This document shows, piece by piece, positions 1 through 10,496 of a stretch of DNA of 64,000 nucleotides (within the stretch, counting starts at the first letter, position 1; each line of letters opens with the position of its first letter). Under the pieces are notes generated by a model. That model searched no databases and was not told the origin of the DNA. It saw only the letters and a program-made list of their open reading frames with translations. The translations under genes were made by a program, and so were the position numbers. Origin of the DNA: Bufo bufo (lineage: Eukaryota > Chordata > Amphibia > Anura > Bufonidae); NCBI RefSeq assembly GCF_905171765.1, contig NC_053389.1, positions 741,211,146 through 741,275,145 of the forward strand. The letters run 5' to 3'.

Positions 1-68
1 GTCTAACCCCGCGGCCGACCTCCTTGATGAGTTTGCTCCAGTAACTCTTTCTGCTCCAGCATCTGCAG
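1..68 (+). CDS. aak1: AAK1 coding exon (3' part of an internal exon)
   Basis: The window opens inside an exon. Read from base 2 it gives SNPAADLLDEFAPVTLSAPA followed by S, A and one extra base, G68. A GTAATA splice donor starts at 69. The stretch DLLDEFAP..SAP matches what I know of vertebrate AAK1 just upstream of its C-terminus (DLL and acidic motifs that bind clathrin and AP-2). The leftover G plus the first two bases of the exon at 9034 make GAT (Asp), so the reading phase is conserved across the intron. AAK1 phosphorylates the mu2 subunit of AP-2 at clathrin-coated pits; the kinase domain lies upstream, outside the window. The exon start is not visible. Confidence 0.9.
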
Positions 69-139
69 GTAATACTGAACATTCTGTGGTATCGTACTGT
101 ACTTTTACCTTTCATATTTGGTATATACATGCAGTATTT

Positions 140-146
140 GTGTGTA

Positions 147-196
<50 letters not shown>

Positions 197-212
197 TGTA
201 TATATATATATT
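140..212. repeat. (TG)n followed by (TA)n microsatellite
   Basis: A long TG run, broken by a few TA steps, passes into TATATATATA directly beside the left end of the Tc1 element. A similar (GT)n(TA)n tract flanks the right end at about 1745-1812. TA-rich microsatellites are natural Tc1 targets. Confidence 0.9.
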
Positions 213-1742
213 ACGCAACACTTTCGGTTTTGCTTCCTTTTTACATGAGCTGAACTCAAAGATCTGAAACCTTTTCTACATACACAAAAGACCCCTTACT
301 CTCAAATATTGTTCACAAATCTGTCTAAATCTGTGTTAGTGAGCACTTCTCCTTTGCCGAGATGATCCATCCCACCTTACAGGTGTGGCATATCAAGGTG
401 CTGATTAGACAGCATGAATATTGCACAGATGTGCCTTAGACTGCCCACAATAAATGACCACTTTGAAATGTGCAGTTTGATCACACAGCACAATGCCACA
501 GATGTCGTAACATTTGAGAGAGCTGCAATTGGCATGCTGACTGCAGGAATGTCTACCAGAGCTGTTGCCCGTGCAATGAATGTTTATTTCTCTACCATAA
601 GCCGTCTCCAGAGAATTGGCAGTACATCCAACCGGCCTCACAACCAGCATGTTCACCTCCATGATCGTCTGAGACCAGCCACCCGGACAGCTGCAGCAAC
701 AATCAGTTTGCATAACCAAAGAACTTTTGCACAAACTGTCAGAAACCATCTCAGGGAAGCTCATTTGCATGCTTGTCGTGCTCATTGGGGTCTGGACCTG
801 ACTGCAGTTCGTCGTTGTAACTGACTTGAGTCGGCAAATGCTCACATTCGATGCCGTCTGGCACATTGGAGAGGCGTTCTGTTCACGGATGAGTCCCGGT
901 TTTTATTGTTCAGGGCAAATGGCAGACAGCGTGTGTGGCATCGTGTGGGTGAGCGGTTTGCTGATGTCAACGTTGTGGATCGAGTGGCCCATGGTGGTGG
1001 TGGGGTTATGGTATGGGCAGGTGTATGTTATGGACCATGAACACAGGTGCATTTTATTGATGGCATTTTGAATGCACAGAGATACCGTGACGAGATCCTG
1101 AGGCCCATTGTTGTGCCATTCATCCACGACCATCACCTCATGTTGCAGCATGATAATGCACGGCCCCATATTGCAAGGATCTGTACACAATTCCTGGAAG
1201 CTGAAAACATCCCAGTTCTTGCATGGCCAGCATACTCACCAGACATGTCACCCATTGAGCATGTTTGGGATGCTCTGGATCGGCGTATACGACAGCGTGT
1301 TCCAGTTCCTGCCAATATTCTGCAACTTCGCACATCTATTGAAGAGGAGTGGACCAACATTCCACAGGTCACAATCAACAACCTGATCAACTCTATGCGA
1401 TGGAGATGTGTTGCACTGCGTGAGGCAAATGGTGGCCACACCAGATACTGACTGGTTTTCTGACCCACACTCTAGTAAGGCAAAACTGTGCACATTTCAG
1501 AGTGTCCTTGTATTGTGGGCAGTCTAAGGCACACCTGTGCAATATTCATGCAGTCTAATCAGCACCTTGATATGATTATCTCGGCAAAGGAGAAGTGCTC
1601 ACTAACACAGATTTCGACAGATTTGTGAACAATATTTGAGAGTGATGGGTCTTTTGTGTATGTAGAAAATGTTTCAGATCTTTGAGTTCAGCTCATGCAA
1701 AATGGGAGCAAAACCGAAAGTGTTGTGTTTATATTTTTGGTC
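203..1742 (+). mobile_element. Tc1/mariner element with long terminal inverted repeats
   Basis: Two inverted repeats of about 230 bp bracket a transposase reading frame. The left one runs through CAACACTTTCGGTTTTGC (about 213-230) to the motif GCCTTAGACTGCCCAC near 430-450. The right one is its reverse complement from about 1510 to 1735. Both contain GAGCTGAACTCAAAGATCTG and AATATTGTTCACAAATCTGTC. The outer ends are blurred by flanking (TG/TA)n microsatellites, so the TA duplication cannot be fixed to the base. It sits in the AAK1 intron in sense orientation. Confidence 0.9.
414..1451 (+). pseudogene. Tc1-type transposase with two in-frame stops
   Basis: One continuous frame runs from the ATG at 414 to the TGA at 1449-1451 and is broken only by TGA codons at 822-824 and 1038-1040. 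The N-terminal part holds the helix-turn-helix region (GMSTRAVARAMNVYFSTISR). The catalytic DD34E triad is readable: Asp at 888-890 (FTDES), Asp at 1152-1154 (QHDNARPH) and Glu at 1257-1259 (SPIEHVWD), with 34 residues between the last two. The end reads ANGGHTRY, a usual Tc1 C-terminus. No frameshift is needed to read the whole domain. Both stops would be single CGA to TGA changes (CpG decay, an inference). The copy cannot make a full transposase. Its length of about 345 codons is normal for Tc1. Confidence 0.92.
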
Positions 1743-1743
1743 A

Positions 1744-1790
<47 letters not shown>

Positions 1791-1812
1791 ATATATATAT
1801 ATATAATATATC

Positions 1813-3756
1813 ATTCATCTGTTTTTCCTGTAAGACCTAGAAGTGAAGCTATCACTGTCCATACATGGGGTGAGCAGTGGGTTGCATAGTGTGCAAATTA
1901 TGAATACTTCCAAAATGGAGATCTCTAGGCACTGTTTGCTGCTCATGCACTGCCCTCAAGATTGGCCAAGGACCAGGTGTGCCAGCCACCACTGGTGTCA
2001 TAGAGATACCTGTCTATCCGTTTTCCCTAGTGATCATCAAATGCATAATGAGCTAAAGAAACACTAAAGGCAAAACCAACATATTGGAGGAGCTTTACTA
2101 AGCTAAATGCGCCAGAATTGTATGTACGAGTGGATATACCATGTACATTTATTATGTGTTTTAGACATTTAGTGTCTCACAAGACAAGGTGGTGTGGCTT
2201 GTAGGTAAAATGGGCATGGCTTAGCTTAAAAAAGGATTCAACTTAAAATGCCACACCGTGCAGAGTAATTTTGATGCAACATAAGCCAATTAATAGGTGG
2301 AGTGAAGTTAGACAAAAGGATCTAACATGTCTAGCAAGATGCACCAAATTTATTATACAGCATCAGCCACGGTGATAAATTTGACACATATTTATACTGT
2401 CTGGTCTAAGTTTACACTGTCTAAATATTCCACAGGATTAGTAAATCTACCCCATTTGTTTACCTCTCGTGCAGGGCCTGAAGAGGTGGTGACACCAAAG
2501 AGTGAATCACTAGCTGGGGATAACTTAACTGATCGTGAGGGTCCGACTTGTGGGACCTCCACCGATCCTGAGGAAAGGGGTCCCGTTCCCCTATCTTGAT
2601 GGTGCAGCAAGTCGTCCATGCTCCCTGCTGCTTCATTCATTCTCTATGGGACTGCTGGAATTAGTCAAGCATTGTACTTGGCGATCTCCAACAGTCCCAA
2701 GTAACGGCAGGGCACATGCTCAGTCTGCTGTATGTCGGAATGGCGCAATGGGATACTCCTCATGATTACTGGAGGTCCCAGTGATTGGACACTTACCGGT
2801 TAGTTGGTTATTCCCTACCCAGTAGATAGAGGATAACTTTTTATCCTGACACTACCCTTTGAAGAAAAGGAAAATCTTAGGTTGGACCTTGACAGAGGAT
2901 TCTCTGTAAAACCATGTTTCATTTTTAGATAATGACTTTGAGACAGTATTTCTCTGTGGGCTTCTGAAGATTTATTTTTATCTTTGCATCTATAGCATTA
3001 GATGGTTGTTTGGCTTTTACATTAGTGCATCTTTAATTATTTATCAGTCTAAATTAAATGTAAAGAAATGTGCCGAGGAAGTGTACCCGTCCCTATCGTC
3101 TCCATTACAGGTTATATACACATTCACCAACGAAACTTTATTTATTGTTCCAACAACTCTAAAAACAAGCAACTAAATTAAAAAGGTTGTAATTAAACAT
3201 TTCCTGTCGTTTTTGCTTCTACAGCTTCTATGTAAACTATTCATCTCCATGGTAACAGACAACAAAACGTCTGTGACATATGATCCTACATGCAGTCTCA
3301 TACTTCTTTCTTAGTTATACCTCACTTTCGGTGGGCTAACCAGAAGTAGAGGAGAGTTGGAAAGGGAATGTGACTTCAGGATCAGACTGCACAAGGTCTG
3401 TTTGTTGTCTGTTACCATGGAGGCATATTCCTGTAGAAACATAGAAACAAAACGTTAGAAAATTTTTAATCAAGATCTATTACAAGGTTGTTTTGTACGT
3501 ATTTTTCTTTTTATTTTGGATGCGTTGTGACAATTGTGAAGGTGGACATGACATTACTCATTATTATACATTGTGTGATATAAGTTGGGTCTTTTGGAAT
3601 ATTCCCTTTTTGATAGTAAGTAGTAATAGTAAGTAGTGAGCCTGATGATTTCATACATCCAGCTTTTTGTTCATGCATCCTTTATTGCAGCTTTCATATT
3701 AGCGTTTTGGTTTTTAAGTGATTTTATTTCTGTACGTTTTCAGCAACAACATTTAA
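1813..3756. other. AAK1 intron, mostly no recognised feature
   Basis: No conserved frame or exon was seen. About 2460-2860 resembles a frog MITE family seen again near 48930-49250 (shared motif with GGGTC.GAC.CGATC and TTCATTCTCTATGG-like blocks). About 3236-3430 holds an inverted pair containing CCATGGTAACAGACAACAAA at 3248 and its complement near 3402, so a decayed hairpin element is likely there. Confidence 0.5.
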
Positions 3757-4047
3757 GGCTCCATTCACTCGTCCTTGGAATGGGTCCGCATCCGTTCCGC
3801 AATATCCGGAACGGGTGCGGACCCATTCATTCTCAATGGGGCAAGAATGGATGCGAAGAGCACTCAGTATGCTCTCCGCATCCGCATTTCTGGAACTCGG
3901 CCTCAATCTTCCGGTCCGCAGCTCCGGAAAAAAATAGAACATGTCCTATTCTTGGCCGCAATTGCAGACAAAAATAGGCAGTTCTATAAGGGTGCCGGCC
4001 AGGTGTATTGAGGATCCCCAATACACCACAGACTTGTGAATGGACCC
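3757..4047. repeat. MITE with Harbinger-like ends
   Basis: The left end GGCTCCATTCAC follows TAA and the right end GTGAATGGACCC precedes TTA, giving an imperfect inverted repeat and a TWA-like 3-bp target. The interior has CCGCATCCG/CGGATGCGG palindromic blocks. This layout (GGcYY..TTCACAC ends, TWA target) fits PIF/Harbinger-type MITEs. The family call is inferred. Confidence 0.6.
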
Positions 4048-4335
4048 TTATAGTAACTTGTTTTGTACTGTCTCGTGGCCATATAGTTGTTTGGTAAAAC
4101 CTGCAAGTAGCTGGTGCAGTAGTTTTCTTTCTCGCCCATTTCCTTGGGGGACACAGGAGACCTTGGTATAGCTCAGCTCTCTAGGAGGCGTGACACTAAG
4201 TGAAAACTGTTTAAGCCCCTCCTCCAGCAGCTATACCCTCAGCCTGGATAGAGAGACTGCCAGTTTTTGCTTAGTGTCCAAGGAGGCAGGACACTCCCTG
4301 CTCTGCAGGGCTGTTTTCTCCTTGTTGTTTAAATT

Positions 4336-4862
4336 TTGAATGGCGGCCCCTCTTGTTCCGAGCCTTCTGTCCTTCCCCAGGACAGGGCTGTTCTCCATCC
4401 CATCCCTTCCTTCCTTCTGAAGGTGGTATCTGCCTTTCATCTCAACGAGGCTATCGTCCTCCCCTTCCCACCCCCGGGAACAGACACTTCACCGATTGGA
4501 CATTGTTCGGGCCTTGCAGTTTTACTTGGAGATCACCGGCAATTGTCAACGCTCGGACTCTTGTGTTTCCAGGAGGTCCGCGCAAAGGTTTGACGGCCTC
4601 CAGGGTGGGTTTCCCCCGCTTCATCAGAATGGCTATTGCGGAGGTTGCCGCACCAAGGGCAGGGTTCCGTCTTCGGTGTCACTGTTCATTTCACCAGAGC
4701 GGTCGGTGCATCCTGGGCCGGAGACATGGGCTTTGGCCGCGCAATTGTGCAAGACGGCCACCGGTCTTCCTTGCTCGCCTTACCAAGTTCTACAGGGTGC
4801 ATACTTGGGCTTCGGCAGATGCTGCCTTGGGCCGCCTGGGTTTGCAGGCGGCGGTTTCTTGA
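4336..4862 (+). pseudogene. DIRS tyrosine recombinase, C-terminal fragment, frameshifted
   Basis: Conserved DIRS recombinase blocks appear in three different frames. SFLLKVVSAFHLNEAIVLP (about 4405-4460) and DIVRALQFYLEIT (from 4499) are followed by GPRKGLTASRVGFPRFIRMA (about 4577-4638), then VTVHFTRAVGASWA with the catalytic H-x-x-R (about 4677-4718), then ARLTKFYRVHTWASADAALG with the catalytic Tyr (about 4774-4833). The frame ends QAAVS at 4862. At least two frameshifts separate these blocks, so no functional recombinase can be made. The domain would catalyse integration of circular DIRS DNA. Confidence 0.85.
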
Positions 4863-4917
4863 TGCCTTCGGGTGCATCGCCTTGGAGCTGTGGTCCCCCC
4901 CTCTTGGACTGCTCTCG

Positions 4918-5031
4918 GACGTCCCAAGGTCTTCTGTGTCCCCCAAGGAAAATGGGCGAGAAAACGAGATTTTTGTATAACTTACCAGTAAAATCTCTTT
5001 CTCGCTCTTCCTTGGGGGACACAGCACCCAC
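4918..5031. repeat. DIRS internal complementary region (ICR)
   Basis: The left half, to about 4966, is complementary to the outer end of the left terminal repeat (reverse complement reads TTCTCGCCCAT..CCTTGGGGGACACAG). The right half, from about 4965, is complementary to the outer end of the right terminal repeat (TTTTGTATAACTTACCAGTA). The two halves meet exactly as the two element ends would meet in a circle. In DIRS-1 this region is the template used to join the ends. Confidence 0.8.
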
Positions 5032-5307
5032 CCATTCATTGTTTTTTCTACACGGTTTCCGGACTTGTTTTACCCCATTGGGTAGTTGGCTTGTTGGTTC
5101 CACTTGTTGGACATTGCCTTTTCTCACTACTTGGACACGCAACTGGCAGTCTCTCTCTCCAGGCTGAGGGGCTGCTAGAGGAGGGGCTTAACAGTTTTCA
5201 CTTAGTGTCACGCCTCCTAGGGAGCTGAGCTATACCCAAGGTCTCCTGTGTCCCCCAAGGAAGAGCAAGAAAGAGATTTTACTGGTAAGTTATACAAAAA
5301 TCTCGTT

Positions 5308-7108
5308 ATTCCATGTAGTTATATCACTGCATGCTTGTATGTATTATGTTCATGTATGTCTGTGTTATTTATATGAGTGTTAAGGCAAAGTTTTATCCTT
5401 AAAAGCCATTTAGAGGCCTACAGGCTTATATAAAGCTGTCCATAGAGTTTTGAGAGTGGAATCTACTTATAATCAAATGTCTGTGGGGCCTGCCAGAATC
5501 GTATCTGATGGTTGGCATCAAGGGAAACGTAGATTGGCACGGGCTGAATTTTCCAGATTGTTTCCAAGAAAGATGAGAGGATACTAGAAACATCTACTGC
5601 CACTTATCTCCCTATTCTATTCAAATAACCTGCATGTTCAACCAAGCTGCAATTTAGGGGAGATTGATATCAACCAAGAAGTGGTTTGACCAACAGCTTT
5701 CTAATGTTTTTCACCAATGAGTGATTTTAGCATCATCAAGTCCATGTCTCATCGGACCTGATTCTGTAGAAACACCGCCCATAGCGTTCTCATACTGCAT
5801 CTCCTCTAATGTGAGACTGTACGGTTACGTATATTGCTTGAGTGACCTATCCTGTTGTCCAGTTAAGACAAGCCATTTTCATATAGTCTGAGTTAATAGT
5901 GGGGGGTCTAATGTTTAGTATCTGCACCTCTTACAAAGTGTTGGAGATTGTTGATGCTGCAGGGAAATGGAACACTTACTGACCCATTTCCCAGCCTTCA
6001 ACAATTTTGGAGGCCACTGAATACAGTGATAAAGATTACTATGTTCTGATTATATATTGGTGTGCACAATTTTATGATCTAATTATACCATCGTTATCAT
6101 CACACCCCCCCCCCCATTCTCCATTAATAAGAATAACGTTTCATATGATATTATACAGATATTGTCATTTTATCGGCCATCTGTTCTCTATAACGCTCTT
6201 TTTCTGTGACTTGTGATTACCAACCATATAAAACCTTATTAGTGGAGATCCATCATAGATTGTCCATACACATCATGTCATTCCCAATCCTGACCTCTTA
6301 CTAAACAGATGTTTGTTTGTTTTTTACTTTAAATTGCGTAGAACATTTCCTTAGTTACTGGCTATAAGAATAGGTGGATATACAAATATCCTCCAAGATG
6401 AATCCATGAGTTTAATATATGTTTAAAAGTCCAAAAATGTGATCCTTCCTGGCCTGGCATCCCGATTAGGTCATATAGCTCCCATGTACCCTCAGAGAAT
6501 GAGTATTAAATATGTACATGTATAAAGTATACTGCATAATAAACATTGTCCTAAGGAATTATATGAATCATTAACCAGAAAGCTGCTCCAGGAAGGATCC
6601 AATTTTTTGAACTTTATGCATATAATGAAACGAGACCATTTAATTGGTATCCACAGCAGCAGCCCCCTTACAGAAACACTGCTAAACTGCATACAACGGT
6701 GATTGCAGCTAGCAAAGGATCCTCATACATACAGAGCTAAACAGTCCTGTTGTACTCTTTACGTGTGCTTAGTGCCATAAATTAAATGACATTTAGCCTC
6801 GATTGGGACAAATTTAGGGTAAATTCTCAGCAAATTAAGATTCTATGAAAACCTCATGACCACAAATCATTCTTTGATCTGATACATTTTTATCAGTTCA
6901 GTATTTTTTATAAGACACACTGGTTATCTGTCCAACTGTTACCTATAGCGTTTTTAGGAATAAATGCTGTGTTATTTTGCATCACTTTTCCTGGTGTTTT
7001 TTTCCTTTTTGGTTTTTTTTGTTTTGTGGTCCGATGCTTACAGTAAGTCAAATTGCCCAAAAAGTTTTAATTCAAGGGGTTTTTACAAGCCCAAAAAAGC
7101 ATGCGTTA
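5308..7108. other. AAK1 intron without recognised feature
   Basis: No conserved frame, splice-flanked exon or clear terminal repeats were seen. There is a short C run near 6106. Confidence 0.5.
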
Positions 7109-7582
7109 GGGTACTTTCACACCAGCGTTATTCTTTTCCGGCGCTGAGTTCCGTCCTAGGGGCTCAATACTGAAAAAAAAACAGTTTTATCCTAATGCAT
7201 TCTGAATGGAGAGCAATCCGTTCAGGATGCATCAGGATGTCTTCAGTTCAGCGGTTTTAATGCTGCGGTTTTATCTCCGTCCAAAAATTCCGGAACGCTT
7301 GCCGGAATGCCGGATCTGGCATTTTTTCCCATTGACATGCATTAATGCCGGATCTGGCCCCGCGGTCTGCGCATGGTCAGACTGCAAAAAATGTGAAAAA
7401 AAAAAAAGCAAAAATGGCACCGGAGAGACGGATCTGGCATTTCAATGCATTTGTCATACGGATCAGGATCCTGATCCGTCTGACAAATGCCATCAGTTTG
7501 CATACGTTTTGACGGATCCGGCAGGCAGTTCCGGCGACGGAACTGCCTACCGGAATCCTCTGCCGCAAGTGTGAAAGTAGCC
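7109..7582. repeat. Harbinger-like MITE
   Basis: The element starts GGGTACTTTCACACCAGCG after TTA (7106-7108) and ends AAGTGTGAAAGTAGCC before TTA (7583-7585). The 3-bp TTA duplication with GG..CTTTCACAC ends fits PIF/Harbinger MITEs. The same ends recur at 24389, 47786 and 51759. The interior is rich in CCGGA/TCCGG blocks. Confidence 0.75.
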
Positions 7583-7586
7583 TTAA

Positions 7587-7695
7587 AGGGGTTGTGCAGC
7601 CTGTTTATATTGATGACCTATCCTCATGACAGGTCATCAGTATCTGATTGCTGGGGTCCGACACCCGGGAACCCCACCCATCAGCTGTTTGACTT
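7587..7695. repeat. Fragment of TTAA-type MITE ('CCTATCCTCAGGATAGG' family)
   Basis: It begins AAAGGGGTTGTGCAGCC and contains TGATGACCTATCCTCATG, GGTCATCAGTATCTGATTG and CATCAGCTGTTTG, blocks shared with copies at 13220, 17012, 18722, 23762 and 26300. Only the left part is present. Confidence 0.7.
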
Positions 7696-7933
7696 GTAAT
7701 TAGTCAGAAGCATTTCTCTGGGGGATTTGGCATGGTCATCCATTGACTCCCTAGTCATCTTTTATGATATTTTTGCTGCAGGGAATGTGAACATGTTGGC
7801 ATCTCCCCTGATGGTAGCGGCTCAATACTGGAGTGATCATGGGTAGTCTGAGGGGGACAAACCTTTTTCTCTTTTTCTAGAACTAGTGAGAGGGAATAAA
7901 AATGAGAATTAGAAATCTACAGCCGAGAATTAG

Positions 7934-8121
7934 GCTCTGTTCACACATAGCTTCTGTTTATGACCACTGCTTTTTTTAGCTGATGGACCCCCAATGACTT
8001 TAATGTGGGCTAATGCGGTTTTGATATTTTTAATAGCAAAAATAACTCTGCAGACTGCATTCTTGCTGCTGGATAAACCCAAACGTTGCATGAAACCTGA
8101 ACAGCATGTGTGAACAGAGAC
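7934..8121. repeat. Small Harbinger-like MITE
   Basis: GGCTCTGTTCACACATAGC after TTA is mirrored by GCATGTGTGAACAGAGAC at the right. No coding potential. The family call is by end similarity only. Confidence 0.5.
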
Positions 8122-8194
8122 TTTGTTAATGGAAGAAACAGCATATTGGTGAGATGAAATAAAAATCTTATGACCATATCATATGACAGATTCT

Positions 8195-8505
8195 ATAAAA
8201 GGTTATTCCCGTCTTGACATTTATGACATATCCACGTGACCTCTGGCACTAGCACCTACTTTGAGACCCCCGTCTTACGGCTGCTGTGAATAGAGAGGAG
8301 GCTGTATATGCACAGCTCGCTGCCTTCACATCTATGCGAGCTCTGAAAATAGCCAAGTAAGCATGCTTAGCTAGTTTTTTGGAACTCCCATAGAAGTGAT
8401 CCCCTCCATTCACCATAGTCGTAAGAGAAGGGTCTGGGACCCCCGTTCTTGAGATAGAGGTGGATATGCCATAAATGTCAAGATGGGAATAACCCCTAGG
8501 GTAGG
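8195..8505. repeat. Hairpin MITE of the TTAA family
   Basis: GGTTATTCCCGTCTTGACATTTATG at the left is mirrored by CATAAATGTCAAGATGGGAATAACC at the right. The middle carries AGACCCCCGTCTTACGG and its partner. A MITE-like fragment (GGTAGGTTCACATCTGC...) follows at 8502-8705. Confidence 0.7.
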
Positions 8506-9033
8506 TTCACATCTGCACTAAAGGTAATCCAGTAGTCTGTTCCAGCAGAGCAGAGCCGGATACCACCAGATCCCTGTTGACTATAATAGGAACCAGTGGC
8601 TTTTAGGAATAAATTCCGGCTTTTGGCATTTATACCGAAAAGCCCATTATAGTCGGGTAATATCCAGATGGGGTAACTCCGGTAGTCTGTTCCTCCATAC
8701 ACAGGTCAATTTGCCCCTGATCTGATCGCAATTGAACCAGTGATGCCAAAAACAGAATGATTTGCAAAAATGCATGTATAGGTTATCAGTAGGATTCTCA
8801 GATTTACGCAAATATCAGATATTTCATATCCTAAGCAGAAGCTTTCTTATGCCAAAGGGAGCTGCTAGAGAAAGACTGTACCCATCACCACACACTCCCT
8901 GCCCCCCGGCCATCGCCTTGTGTTATTGTTCCCTTAGATCTCCCCTTGCTTGGCTCTGTGTAAATTGCTAACAGGCTTCTCACTTTCGCTGTCTGAGCTT
9001 CCCGCTTCTCTCTTTCTCCTCCGCACGCTGCAG

Positions 9034-9138
9034 ATGATACTAACCTTCTAACGGGCTTTGATATCCCGGATGATACAGAAAAAAGGGCTGATGATGAGTT
9101 TGATCCTATTCCGGTACTGGTTTCCAAAAACTCCCAAG
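9034..9138 (+). CDS. aak1: AAK1 coding exon, 105 nt, last shared exon
   Basis: A CTGCAG acceptor ends at 9033 and a GTAAGA donor starts at 9139. Read in the phase set by the exon ending at 68, it encodes [19 protein letters not shown] followed by [16 protein letters not shown] and the first base of a Gly codon. This matches the AAK1 block I know as [20 protein letters not shown] and IPVLITKNPQG, so the assignment is firm. The exon is 105 nt with one base left over at the end, and therefore fits either terminal exon downstream. It carries acidic D/E-x-F/D-P-F-like motifs (DEFDP) of the kind that bind the AP-2 ear; that role is inferred from the family. Confidence 0.95.
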
Positions 9139-10496
9139 GTAAGACAGAAAAGGGAGATGATCAGTGGGTCGAGGATTTTAATGGTGCAAACAATCATACG
9201 CAGAGCTGATTTTCTTCTGGCATTAAGGGGTTAAAGCTATGCATTGACTTATTCTACTTTTTAGTTGGATTTGTACCTTTAACTAAATTGCAAGTTGATT
9301 TATAAAAAAAAAGTGCCACAAGTAACATTCACAGTTATAAGACACGGGCGAGACCTTTGTGTCTACAAGGCCATGTTATAAACTAGAATTGAGTGAAGTC
9401 ATATGATTGATTCCCTAGGATGTTGTCTCGTAGCCTTCAAGCATTGGCCCAAATCCTTCCTCTGTGTACTGATCAATCACATTGACGGTTTACGTATTGT
9501 CAAAATATTTGTGAATGTTACCCAATGCCTTTTTTTTTTTTTTATATTGTATCGACCTGATCTTATTGGTAAATTTTTTTTATTTATTTATGTTTTGCTC
9601 AGCTTTGTAAGATGTTTTCTCATTCAATGAGAAAACCTCTGTGAGATTTAAGATCCAAGATGCCACCAGTTTCCCTCACCAGTGCCTCCTAATAAAATGC
9701 TGTCCACACTGGTCAGGGCTTTCCGTTCTCCTGATCAGTTTAATGACCGGACATCAGTATTGGCATAAGACCTGCATTTGTGGGCCATTAGGAAGAAGTT
9801 ATGACAAAAGCCAAAATGACAACAAGCAAACCAAGTCATATATAACTGGTGCCACCCTTTGTTAGAGGTATGGACACCTTTTGGGGCAATTTTTTTTTAT
9901 CATTTCAGTTTTCTCATTTTGTGATACAAATAATTTTTTTCAGTTGGTCTTTATTAAAAATGTTCAGCCATTTTTTAGATACAGAGGTTAAAAAAAAAAC
10001 AGTCTGTGTGCAGAGTATTACTTCTCAGTCCCGTCAGCTTACAGCTCATGAGAAGCCTTATCTCTGATCTCCTAATCCCATAAACACTCATTTAAGCTAT
10101 ATACTTATCAGTTTAATAAGAGTTTAGCTATAATGGATACTTATGAACTCAGGAGATCAAGCTATCGGGTTTCCCTTGAGGTGTCAGCTGACAGGACTGA
10201 GATGTGGTACTCTGCAAACAGACTTGTTAACCCCTGTATCTCAAAGATGGCTGAACTTTTTTTTTTAATAAAGACTATTTTGAAAAAATTATCTTTAGCC
10301 CATAATGAGTAAAATGCAATCATAAAAAAGCCCCAGAGGTCTCCATAGCCTTTAAGCACTGGCAGATAAAACTGTCTAAAACAGTAGGTATAACTTTTTG
10401 CGCCAAATTGAGACACCTTTTTGTGCCATAGCCAAGGCGCAAACATAATAGTAAATCTGGGCCAGTGTATATGGAGTCCCTGCAGTTTTGTACTAC
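9139..10496. other. AAK1 intron without recognised feature
   Basis: AT-rich with T and A homopolymers. About 9955-10275 contains an inverted pair (AGCCATTTTTTAGATACAGAGG near 9965 and CTGTATCTCAAAGATGGCTG near 10236), a probable MITE of about 330 bp. No exon was seen. Confidence 0.5.

Larger units (their letters stand above)
4129..5307 (+). mobile_element. Internally deleted DIRS retrotransposon
   Basis: The element has inverted terminal repeats. The left arm at 4129-4262 (CCTTGGGGGACACAGGAGAC...) is mirrored at about 5145-5307. Between them lie the end of a tyrosine-recombinase gene and a short internal complementary region at about 4918-5031. This layout is diagnostic of DIRS elements, which integrate with a tyrosine recombinase rather than a DDE integrase. 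Gag, reverse transcriptase and RNase H are missing, so this is a deletion derivative of about 1.2 kb. No target duplication is visible, as expected for DIRS. It lies in the AAK1 intron. Confidence 0.85.

Noticed and set aside
405..1493. Several minus-strand frames across the Tc1 element
   Set aside because: The conserved transposase and its DD34E triad read on the plus strand; the others are shadows.
4686..5142. Minus-strand frames of about 120 residues
   Set aside because: Antisense of the DIRS recombinase fragment, whose conserved blocks are on the plus strand.
7206..7574. 122-residue frame
   Set aside because: Lies wholly in a Harbinger-like MITE made of palindromic blocks; no homology recognised.
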